Origin: Pseudofabraea citricarpa
Taxonomy: Eukaryota; Ascomycota; Leotiomycetes; Helotiales; Dermateaceae
NCBI GenBank assembly: GCA_029641185.1
Contig: JAPWGK010000019.1
Location: 372,001-436,000, forward strand
DNA length: 64,000 nt
Direction of reading: 5' to 3'
The notes under the pieces are model-generated. The model ran no database searches. It saw nothing but the letters and a program-made list of their open reading frames with translations, and was not told the origin of the DNA. Made by a program: the position numbers and the translations under genes. Shown here one piece after another: positions 56,401 to 64,000 of the stretch; within the stretch, counting starts at the first letter, position 1; each line of letters begins with the position of its first letter.

Positions 56401-56918
56401 CGAAGGTACAGACAGCTCCTGTCTCGAAAGCTGAAGTGGTCAAAAAGCAGGCTACTCCATCTGTCGACCAACCAGTACCAGATTCACTCCCTTCCCAACC
56501 ATCAACACCTCGAATCAAGCTTCATTCCACATCATCGCAGATTGAAGAGGCTGTTCAAGTTCCTCTACCAGCTAGTTCACCTGCCGAACCAGCCAAGGTA
56601 GTCGATCCAATTTCGCCAAAGCCAGTAGCTCAAACAAATGGCTTCATTTCGTACAAGCCAGATGGACCACCTGCAAGCTCAATTGTGCAAACAGAGCAAC
56701 TTCGCTGGTTGCCGCCAAACACTGCCACCCCATCTGTTACTCCCGGCCAAACACCTGTTAAGCGAGCAGATTTACCAGTCTTTACTGCTACTTCTTCCAT
56801 TCCATTCGGCGTCGCCCCACAAGTCAGCAAGGGTGTTCTGCAAGAGAGCGAGCCCCAAGTCACTTCGAAGCCCGATGATTCGATCTGGGAAATGCCCGAA
56901 ACTCCCAAGAAAATATGA
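53496..56918 (+). CDS. hos3: Hos3-type histone deacetylase, 1140 aa
   Basis: Single exon; the frame opens earlier at 53337 (GTG), but ATG 53496 is the first methionine. A Ser/Pro-rich head of about 100 residues leads into a class II-type deacetylase domain (about 105-560). Motifs: IVILHDSCYGHRF at 105, RPPGHHCSASYPSGFCWLNN near 288 (catalytic His pair), DFDLHHGDGSQ near 328 (zinc-ligand Asp/His) and FLSAGFDASEWE near 454 (zinc-ligand Asp), then VISVLEGGYSDRAL. The catalytic set is intact. A C-terminal disordered region of about 580 residues is rich in Ser/Pro/Arg with KKIKINLTTKAQREAREEAA near 930. Hos3 deacetylates histones and, in budding yeast, sits at the bud neck; fungal Hos3 proteins affect growth, secondary metabolism and virulence. 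Those roles here are inferred. Confidence 0.93.
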   Translation: MRALPTQPYGGKPMSLDARSSTPTLLRKASMNSLHAVTPPRSSPSRRSSSVHQVMNDSPKARSPLSRLNDTPPPPRHTAASIASTHFKSELELHDEEGDEARTTDTIVILHDSCYGHRFSRPRTSRAALSTIVERPERIQASVLGLSVAYVRLGDRHSEGQFPLHPSKSAYNIPTIPFRIRKTSRRMPLSSPVVTNVHGTKWMEELKIMCDGAEAKLALNGKELTRPDMIRSPDLDAPSKLHEGDLYLCSESLNAMEGALGAVCEGVDAVFQGSASGKGPHRTFIAIRPPGHHCSASYPSGFCWLNNVHVGINHAALTHGLTHAAIIDFDLHHGDGSQAIAWAHNTRAKNAPKNAAPWKKTSIGYFSLHDINSYPCEMGDEEKVKNASICVENAHGQNMWNVHLQPWKSEAEFWELYESKYSVLLEKTRNYLRSQTDRLRASPNLPKPKSAIFLSAGFDASEWESSGMQRHKVNVPTEFYARLTRDVVELAAEEGCAAEGRVISVLEGGYSDRALCTGVFSHISGLAGGKSVAVKKEKDHGGLGYEMGQKIGVFDSAEKSPTYLKSAGIPSYDPLWWSLPKLEQLDAVMNPGPPVPEPRKVRDTTPPTYSSPTQSFTAKIVASPRINRSLSSMSTISNGSPRASPRAVSRAPSPPPPEVHWTVAAFEMSKLLIPSDRQTGSCKAEELSAEATRVRRDRQSILTPPTTDAPLASTSSTRMALRERKPPKSVFDGGEDENQKPKVSRRRTVVGAAVLAAEKVCSTIDLSIASEANKRAKANSRSSTPKPEPMYAQSTKHNRRLSVASTANSVVSEATSSRPSGTSRATSNGSATFSYRPGSAQSIRPDSSMSSRGPMPSVVVKKTRGPAQSRTEPPKSSRMRRKSPLGDAEAPVEPPSRSASLTLPTAPNQPSADADMDSLTAGMKKIKINLTTKAQREAREEAAKLAAAKSSNPPKYAPIRPPKSNTAETKVQTAPVSKAEVVKKQATPSVDQPVPDSLPSQPSTPRIKLHSTSSQIEEAVQVPLPASSPAEPAKVVDPISPKPVAQTNGFISYKPDGPPASSIVQTEQLRWLPPNTATPSVTPGQTPVKRADLPVFTATSSIPFGVAPQVSKGVLQESEPQVTSKPDDSIWEMPETPKKI

Positions 56919-57155
56919 TCATTGATTGTGTGATTTTGCATAGCAATTACTTTGGTTTATCCAGGATCCCAATCAGTATGATGTAGACGTATTTGATCCT
57001 GTGTATTGACAGTGGGCTTAGTGTCCTTCTGCAACTGTAAGAGGAAAAAATGCCTGGGCTGTAGGTGGATAGGAGCACCTTTTTATGATACCCTTTAGAA
57101 CCTTTTTCTTGGGGGAGTTTATGCGAGCGGGATTTTTCATAGCTTTTTTGTTTTG

Positions 57156-57205
<50 letters not shown>

Positions 57206-58782
57206 GTATTACAACAACTTTCAGGGTTGTCTTTTTGTAGAATACAGTATGAATTGCTAGCTGGTTACCTAGTCTTTTTGAGAGGAAGTTTGGCGGTACT
57301 TGGTACTTGGTTACTGTACCTTTTTTTGAAGGTCGTGTATTAGATTAGTTGATTGTATTGATTGGGTGTTCTACAGACTTTTGAGGGGAATTTTGATGCT
57401 TGTAGATGGGGTGGTTTCTGACCCGCTGTGTCAAATCGGTTGCACTTTTCTTCCGGGTAGAGAATGTTTGGTAGGCCTTTGGCGGTTGATTAGTTAGCTG
57501 TTTGCTTTAGGATAGGTAGACTTCTGTTTGATACAGATGATATTTGTTGGTTTTGAGTGCCGTTGTCTTTCCTGTACCTGTACTTATAGAAGTTTATACT
57601 ATATATCTGTTCCTACTCTTGGTCTTGATCTTCATTCATCTTCATCCTGGAATACTCTTCTACGGAGTATATACCTTATTATATATAATACTTCTGGTTA
57701 TCTGTCCTTGTCTCCTGTACTTTGAACTCCAGCTTCCGCTTAAGCAGCCAGCTTTCCCAATCGTCTCGCTCTCCGTCCATCCATCCGACGAGAAGATATT
57801 CTTCCTTTACTCGAAAACTAATAATCCGAGCAATCTCTAGCCATGGTTCACTTCTGCGAGCTTCAAAAATACACTTATCTATCGGGTGTAAAAGCCAGGT
57901 CCGGACTTTTGCGTACTCGAGGAAAATATATTCCGGTGGAAATCACAGACCGCAACTTCTATATAGGTATTCATCTACAAAGAATATAAAGACATACTCA
58001 TATATAGAATTATGTACCGTATGGCTGATATAATCGTATACAACCGAAGGTATGTGCGTAATGCAGAGAATAAATATAACTTGAAAAAGGCCAATAATTA
58101 GAGATACTAAAACCTGATAACGCAGAGTTTATACCGTGCACTACTTACCATACTAGCCACTACTGCAATGGTAGACTAATTGTTTATATAAGAATTCGCG
58201 GGGACTGGCACATATGTCATATAATCGCAAGGTTAGCAGCATAGGTGGACAGCTGGAATATGTCCTACGCCATATACATACCAATCTTTAGATATGGAAG
58301 GTGAGTGAGCCCTGAGGTTGTTTGATATTGATTGAATAAGATAGAGAAAGCTACCGTGGCAGAGGAAACAGCTTGAATACAGCTGGGTACTTTCCCTCAT
58401 CGTGTAGTGCACGTGGTAGATGATAGATGCCTTAAGGGAAAGGTAAAAGTCTAACGAAAGAGTAGTAGGAGAAGTTTAGTAGCCCACAAGGTAGTAATGC
58501 GGGTACTCATGCGTGCGACAGTCTGTTACCAAGTATCTAGCTACGAATCTTAAACTGGTCTCGATTAAACCTTATCTTATGATCAGGTATATAGGCCAAG
58601 GTTCCCTCCCCGCCAGTTTATTTTTTCTTTCGTCTTACCACACCATCAGGATTGTATTTTTTTCGATTTGACATCACTCGAGCCTATCGATTATACCACA
58701 GTGAGTAATTCCTATTGAGTGTTATGTCTCATACATCGATAATCTAAATTATCATCTGATCAGGAACGACAAATCAGGAACG
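56919..58782. other. 1.9-kb intergenic region
   Basis: 3' sequence of hos3, with an (ATTG)n tract at 57160-57204. A 48-codon ORF from ATG 57842 and overlapping ORFs at 57528-58033 lack support. A likely 5'-UTR intron of the small gene at 58783 lies about 58700-58765 (GTGAGTAATTCC...CTGATCAG). Confidence 0.45.
57160..57204 (+). repeat. (GATT)n tetranucleotide repeat
   Basis: About 11 uninterrupted GATT units, preceded by a TTTTG-rich stretch. Expected to vary in length between isolates. Confidence 0.9.
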
Positions 58783-58926
58783 ATGTCGATGCAAGATCAA
58801 GATCACAACCCCGTCTGGTACTTCAACAATAAGAGTTTCTTTGGACCATTTGTCCCAATCTTTATAATTGTGATCGGCTTTTTTGGTACGTTAGTAATCC
58901 TCGCCTTACTCGTATACAATTCTTAA
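58783..58926 (+). CDS. Very small single-pass membrane protein, 47 aa
   Basis: ATG 58783 to TAA 58924-58926. A polar 20-residue head (MSMQDQDHNPVWYFNNKSFF) is followed by one strongly hydrophobic helix (PFVPIFIIVIGFFGTLVILA), ending YNS. A pyrimidine-rich leader and a plausible 5'-UTR intron precede it. Small hydrophobic proteins like this occur as accessory subunits of membrane complexes. I do not recognise the family; because it is so short, chance cannot be excluded. Confidence 0.4.
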   Translation: MSMQDQDHNPVWYFNNKSFFGPFVPIFIIVIGFFGTLVILALLVYNS

Positions 58927-58980
58927 AGATCGCTGGATGGAGAGATAAGAAAGGCACGGAGAGACATTCATTCGCTTTTG

Positions 58981-59271
58981 TCAAGGAGAACGGGAAATAG
59001 TAAATGACAGGGATTTATTATGGCATACAGAGAGAATTGCAGACGTTGTGAGGGCTGTGATGCCAGAGGAACTGTCATACCTGGCAAACACAACCATGTG
59101 GTATATCAGAGGTCGGATTCCCAGCCCCCAGCTTAGGACACCAAAGAAACCTACAAGTACTATCAGATAAATCGAAGGGTGTTGGAGTACCTCAATAAGG
59201 GCAGACTCCACTGGCACTCGTGTATTTAAAGAGTTTTCCGCAAGCACGGAGCTCTTCTTTAGTCTACTCAA
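58981..59271 (-). CDS. Possible small membrane protein, 96 codons (tentative)
   Basis: Open from ATG 59271. The middle is hydrophobic (HPSIYLIVLVGFFGVLSWGL), then GIRPLIYHMVVFARYD. The part after about residue 65 reads unlike protein, and a donor-like GGTATGAC follows VVFA, so it may be spliced to an unseen exon. It converges on the 47-aa gene. Weak evidence. Confidence 0.22.
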   Translation of the reverse strand: MSRLKKSSVLAENSLNTRVPVESALIEVLQHPSIYLIVLVGFFGVLSWGLGIRPLIYHMVVFARYDSSSGITALTTSAILSVCHNKSLSFTISRSP

Positions 59272-59699
59272 TCCACAACCCTAATAATAATCAAGTTGTC
59301 ATCAGTATCTAAGCGAGTGTCAAAGATTTTCTTGATTTGGCTGAACTATCTATCTCCATCTGAGAGCTTGAAAATTTGTCCACGATCTAGAACCTGGCCC
59401 AAGGCATCAATACCGTGTACCCTCATCAATCTCCCACAGGAAGTACATCTCAAGTAAATATATTCTCGCCGCCATCCCTTTTTGTCTCTCAATCATAAAT
59501 GCTAGACGTCGTGAAAGACCACATCATATAGTAGTGCTCGCTAGACAAAACAGAATCCCCTATGCATATCTGTGCACAAATGCTAAGGTGATCAAATAAC
59601 CATAACCGCCCTATGCATGTCGGCCGTTCAAGATTTGGTATTCGTGTCGAAATTATTGATGTTGATAAATGTGAAAATCGAAAAGTTAATACAGCATGC
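59272..59699. other. Intergenic, 3' side of the Pat1 gene
   Basis: No supported features. A minus ORF at 59489-59752 overlaps the Pat1 3' end in another frame. Confidence 0.5.
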
Positions 59700-62286
59700 T
59701 TATGCAAGCAACTCGACATCCAGTCCGATGGAGCGCATAAACAAGTTGACATTTGCTAGGCGCTGGCTTGACATTGCTGGAGGAAGTGTCTTTGCAAGGC
59801 CTACTGTCTCCATGACCCGATCTTTGACTGCCATGACAAGTCTTTGTTGTTGCTCAGGACTGGCTCCAATACCAATCGCAGCAAGGAACTGCCATACGTA
59901 AACATCTTCGCCAGTATTAACAGTACCAGGGAAAACATTGGGGAGAGTTGGCTCGAGAGCGTCAAAGAGATTGTTGTACATATTGACCCTAATATACTTT
60001 GTTAGCGATGATATTCAGGAAACATTCGACGAAAGCTTACCAATCATCCCATTCCTGTTCCTTGGCGTCTCCAGCTTGCTTAATCAGTTCTGCTCTGCTG
60101 AGAATCATGGTCAACATGCTAACACCAATTCTTGTGCGAGCAACAACGTCAACATTGATTCCCAGCATCAAGCCCAAAACTCCAGTAACAATATCCAGGC
60201 CAGCCTCGCTCAAATGGCCGAATAAGCTAGGCATAACAGCAAGAGAGAAGAGTTCAACATTCTCGCGAATACCAGCATTCAGTTGAGTTTCTCCAGAAAG
60301 GAGTTGAGCATGGCGAACAACATCAAGTTGATCAAGGTGAACCACAATAATTGTCAAGATAGTAGTACGTTGCTCCATAGTAATGTGACGGAAGACACGT
60401 GGAATAGCCTTCTTTCCCTTGCTAAATGAGATGAAAGCAATGAAAGGATGAGTAGTAGTAGCTCCGATTGGTTCGTGTACCTTCAGCTGTCGCCACAATT
60501 GCTGGTTCAGCTTTTGGGCCTTCTCACGCCAGTCCATATGACGTCCGACAAGCTCTGGGTCAATATCATCAACCAGAGGTGGTGGCATTTGGCGATCATG
60601 ATCTTCCATCTGCATCAATGTGCTATACACACTTTCAATGTCACTCAGAACAGTTCTTCTATCACTTCCACTAACCCCAGCCTTCTGAGCTTTGCGATCG
60701 CTTGCTGCGCGAGCTGCACTACCAGGTCGGCTGGCATCGCCGCTGCTCTCAGTACGCTTGATGTTGAGTAATGGTTTGGGTGTCTTGGCGTTACTGAAAG
60801 AGATCTTGCCCAAGCTACCTTCAATGACTAACTGCTTATTCTTAGGCTTGTTCTTGGCTGCCTCAACAGCACGTTGAACCTGCTGCTCCATGCGTTGCAT
60901 ATGGTTATCGCCACCTCTAGCTTGGCGTCGCATACCGCCGTGTCTGCCACCAGTTTGGAAAAGATAGGTTTGGGCAAAGTTACTCAATGGCTGATTGGGA
61001 TGCTGACGGGGTCCACCTCGGATTTGATTGTGAACCTGATAGTAAAAGTCCTCAGAGAGCGCAGAATCAGTTCCATGTTCATTGGGATTTCCAGTCGCGG
61101 TGACAAGCTGTTGTAATTGAATACGAGTAATGAAATTCTTGTCTTGTGGTGTCATCAATCCATTATCCTTAGAGAGAAGGAATATCTTGTGATTACGCTT
61201 AGCCCGCTTTGCATCTTCCATCAAGAAAGCTGCTCGCTCTTCCTCCGATAAATTAGCAAGTTGTTGAGGATGAGTGATGATTGGAACATGCTGGCGCGAA
61301 CCATGCGATCTGTGACCATGGTGTCCCGGTGGGCCATGTCGGTGTTGGGGTTGGTGTTGTTCCGGAGTTTGGCGGTGGGGGTTTTGGAGAATTTGTGTTG
61401 GCTGAGACGGACCAGTTGGAATATTTGGTTGACTTGGAGGTGCCTGGGGTCTTTGCATGATCTGAACTGGTTGGTTTGGCTGAACGGGTGGTATTTGACG
61501 TGGATCCTCTCGCATTGGGCCACTAGTTGGTACAGAAAACTGTTGTTGAGGGAAGTTCTGGTACTGCTGATTTGGTGGGGGCTGATGGAACTGATTGGGC
61601 TGTTGTGGAGGAGGTGCGTAGTGTTGCTGCTGCGTTTGGGTTGGGACCTGAGCTTGAGCGGGTTTCTTTTGAGCACGCATGGCGGCCTCGACTTCTTCTA
61701 AGCTCATCATCTTGCGGCCATTTGAAGGTGCATTAGGCGTGGCTGGAGAGTCGGGCAGGCCAGTTGGACGCTTTGGCGCAACTCCCCATAGGCTCGCATC
61801 GGCTTGCAGCTCAGGGACATAGTCGGGCTCCTTGTAACGTTCATATCCTGTTCGGGCAGGCTTCTGCTGGGCATACGTTGGCTGGATGGGGACTGCTCTG
61901 GGCACAGGCTGTTGGCGGGTGAAGCGGAGTGCTTCCTCATTGATAGCATTTGACACTTTGGCGGTCTGACCGAAGAAATCGAAATCCTTGCCAACAGGTT
62001 GCTTCGAGGCTGCTGCGGGCTCGTTTCCACCAAAGGTATCATCGTTGAATACATCATCCGTCTCATCCAATTGATCGCCGAGGCCATCATATGTATCCTC
62101 AAAGTCGAGTCTGGTCAAGGTCAGTCTCGGTTCCTGATTGATGACGATGACTTCAACTTACGCGTCGTCATCATCATCACCTTGCGATGGTCGTGCAAAC
62201 GGATCTGCAGCTTGCGCAAAGCCCGGAGCATTTGTATTGTGGCCACGATCCCGTGGGAGGGTCGCGTCGAAACCGAAGAACGACAT
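59700..62286 (-). CDS. pat1: mRNA-decapping activator Pat1, 827 aa
   Basis: Exons 62286-62162, 62110-60041 and 59988-59700 join in phase over introns of 51 and 52 nt. The N-terminus MSFFGFDATLPRDRG and the acidic motif DFEDTYDGLGDQLDETDDVF (residues about 43-62) are typical of Pat1 and bind Dhh1/DDX6. A Pro/Gln-rich region (about 130-280) follows, with QPNQFHQPPPNQQYQNFPQQ, then a His-rich patch. From about 410 the Lsm1-7/Dcp2-binding helical C-terminal domain runs to the end (LVIEGSLGKISFSN, TTHPFIAFISFSKGKKAIPR, NPKVFPGTVNTGED-like NVFPGTVNTGEDVYVWQFLA). The gene acts in cytoplasmic P-bodies, where it promotes decapping and 5'-3' decay of deadenylated mRNA. The last intron lies just before the C-terminal 96 residues. 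Confidence 0.93.
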
Positions 62287-63142
62287 AGCTATGGATCTTT
62301 AGGAGCTGTGGTCAGTCTTCTTAGCGTCCATAGACGATGAGATAGAGTTTCGAGGAATATCAAGGATTCTTTGGCATCTGCAACTGCACCTGAAGTGTTA
62401 GCAGATGCGTTGCTGTAGACACGAGGGGCGCAGGGCAACGGGAAGCTGATACATACTGGATTGGGTTGGAGGAAGTTGGAGAGCTTCTTCTATCACCGCG
62501 CAAATTACACTTTTCCTCCACAGCAAACGGGGGCGTGCTAGAAAGAAGAGTGGGTTGCAGATTGCAAGAGCGGATGATAGGATGAGAGAAGATCGGATCC
62601 GCGATGACGGAAACGGGGGGAGGTTGAGAGAGAGTTTGGGTAGGTGGTGGTGGTAGTGGTGGTGGTGGTGGTGAATTGCAAAATATGGTGGAGCGTTGCT
62701 GAGGTGGGGAGCGTGGGAGGTTGCCAAGGGAGTGCGGCTCTGAAGGTTCACCCCAGGACGAAAGCGTGTGATGTGATGTGTGATGCTCGAGCTGGGAGGA
62801 GCTGGAGCCGTCTTCAGGCTGTGCTGCCTCGGACGTCAGGCACACTCAATAGAGACACGAGATGCTAGGTTTAAGGTAAGGTACAGCCAGGTATGCCTTC
62901 TTAAAGTCTCCCCTTATTCCTCTCCTCTACTCCGTATTGCGCGTCCTTTCGTGCAGTCTTGACCTTCTTGCAACCTCATGAATTAGGGCACACAACCCCC
63001 CCCCGTATCTTTCTTGTCCCACCCTTCTTTAGACAGGCTATATTTCCTGGAATCTCGACTCCAGATTTAATATTCCCGGCCATCTGGTTCAGGGTTTCCC
63101 TCCTTTCCTTGCACTACGACCGAGCTGTCCAGCACCATCAAC
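62287..63142. promoter_or_regulatory. Divergent intergenic region between pat1 and the GT15 gene
   Basis: 856 bases between outward-facing start codons. A GGT-rich tract lies at 62643-62673 (GTGGTGGTGG type). Minus-strand ORFs rich in Pro/His/Ser at 62360-62845 are other-strand readings of this tract. A run of C (62996-63003) precedes the GT15 leader. Confidence 0.45.
62643..62673 (+). repeat. (GGT)n-rich tract
   Basis: About 31 bases of imperfect GGT repeats within the pat1 upstream region. Confidence 0.75.
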
Positions 63143-64000
63143 ATGGCTACCGGAACAGCCAGATACTTGAGATATATTCTCTTTGCATTCTTTGTAAGTG
63201 GTGGTTTGGGCATCTCTTTTGGGGCTATTCTCATCCACGTCATAGGGCTTGACTGTCGTCTACTTTATATCCTCTTCATCGACACAACGACTACCGAGCG
63301 CCAACGACATCCTCAACGGTGGCAAGACATCATGGGGAGGATCTGATGTGCCTGGAAAGGCTGGAACTGTGCCCACAGATGCGGCAGCTTCTGTGGCATC
63401 TGCTGGTGTAACTCCCAACACACAATCGAGTTTGCCTCCTGCGACTGCACCCGGGGAGCGCATGAACGCGACATTTGTCACCTTGGCGCGAAACTCGGAT
63501 CTTTGGGAAATCGCTCGTTCCATCCGACAAGTGGAGGATCGATTCAACAGGAAGTTTAACTACGATTGGGTTTTCCTTAACGACAAGCCTTTCGATGCTA
63601 CATTCAAGAAAGTCACCACCTCCCTGGTTTCCGGTACGACTCACTATGGAGAGATTCCTAAAGAGCATTGGTCCTTCCCAGAGCATATTGATCAAGACCG
63701 AGCTCGCAAGGTTCGTGAGGATATGGCACAGAGAAAGATTATCTACGGAGATTCCGTCAGTTACCGTCACATGTGTCGATTTGAATCTGGATTCTTTTTC
63801 CAGCAGGAATTGATGCTGAACTATGAATGGTACTGGCGTGTTGAGCCAAGTATCGAATTGTTCTGCGACATCAACTACGATACTTTCAAATTCATGGCGG
63901 ATAACGACAAGAAGTACAGTTTCGTACTTAGTTTGTATGAATACGTTGAGACCATCCCAACCCTGTGGGACAGCACAAAGAAATTCATGAAGGCTCACCC
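63143..64000 (+). CDS. GT15 (KTR/KRE2) alpha-1,2-mannosyltransferase, 5' part
   Basis: Exon 1 63143-63193 and exon 2 63246 onward join in phase over a 52-nt intron; the gene is cut by the window end. Exon 1 plus the first codons of exon 2 make the type II membrane anchor ([18 protein letters not shown]), which is interrupted by the intron. A Ser/Thr/Pro-rich stem follows (to about residue 85). The GT15 domain begins at [20 protein letters not shown] and continues with [60 protein letters not shown] (the typical WRVEP motif) and [20 protein letters not shown]. The enzyme transfers mannose from GDP-mannose onto protein O- or N-glycans in the Golgi. Which paralogue (KRE2/MNT1, KTR1, KTR4) cannot be decided from this part. 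Confidence 0.92.

Noticed and set aside
57842..57988. 48-codon ORF (MVHFCELQKY...) in the hos3-pat1 spacer
   Set aside because: No leader, domain or membrane segment; ends by chance in AT-rich DNA.
62360..62845. 161-codon minus ORF rich in Pro/His/Ser upstream of pat1
   Set aside because: Produced by the GGT/ACC tract; no domain and overlapping frames are equally open.

Overview
The window looks like nuclear DNA of a filamentous ascomycete. Genes carry short GT-AG introns (mostly 47-90 nt) with CTAAY-like branch sites, and protein families such as Clr5-domain repeat proteins, LysM effectors, DHA2 transporters, Rse1, Mss51, Hos3 and GT15 are those of Pezizomycotina. The protein set feels closest to Leotiomycetes (Botrytis/Sclerotinia-like), but that placement is inference from reading alone. 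I found no convincing tRNA, rRNA, CRISPR or intact transposon.

Layout. 1-7 kb: an unknown three-exon gene, a Clr5-TPR protein, then a long intergenic region with a recurring CAAAAGGACC motif ahead of a small hydrophilic protein. 7.9-21.4 kb: a dense conserved block: a zinc-finger/LysM/UBA-like protein, splicing factor Rse1 (SF3b subunit, four exons), an Mss51-like mitochondrial translation factor, a TFIIIC tau55-type histidine phosphatase, a large mitochondrial PPR protein and a histidine acid phosphatase. 22-31 kb: smaller lineage-type hypothetical proteins (Cys-rich 67 aa protein, IYGS-motif protein, Pro-rich protein with C-terminal Cys cluster, Ser/Pro-rich protein). 31.5-47.6 kb: an Fnx1/Vba-type MFS transporter, a secreted two-LysM protein, a gene-poor 3 kb stretch, a Clr5-ankyrin protein of about 1144 aa, a medium-chain reductase, a decayed coding relic, a Lys-rich-tailed protein and a DHA2 MFS transporter. 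47.6-53.5 kb: AT-rich, relic-bearing DNA with a 10-bp minisatellite, surrounding an acidic Myb-like gene. 53.5-64 kb: Hos3-type histone deacetylase, a tiny membrane protein, mRNA-decay factor Pat1, and the 5' part of a GT15 (KTR/KRE2) Golgi mannosyltransferase cut by the window end.

How the genes relate. There is no operon-like or obvious biosynthetic cluster. Two functional themes stand out: RNA and gene-expression housekeeping (Rse1, Pat1, Hos3, TFIIIC-like, and an Mss51-like gene 2 kb from a PPR gene, both plausibly acting on mitochondrial mRNA translation) and accessory genes in looser DNA (two Clr5 proteins with different repeat types, a LysM effector, two exporters, relics). Exon boundaries below were derived by hand from reading frames and splice sites; reading-frame phase was checked across the junctions of the multi-exon models, with exceptions stated.
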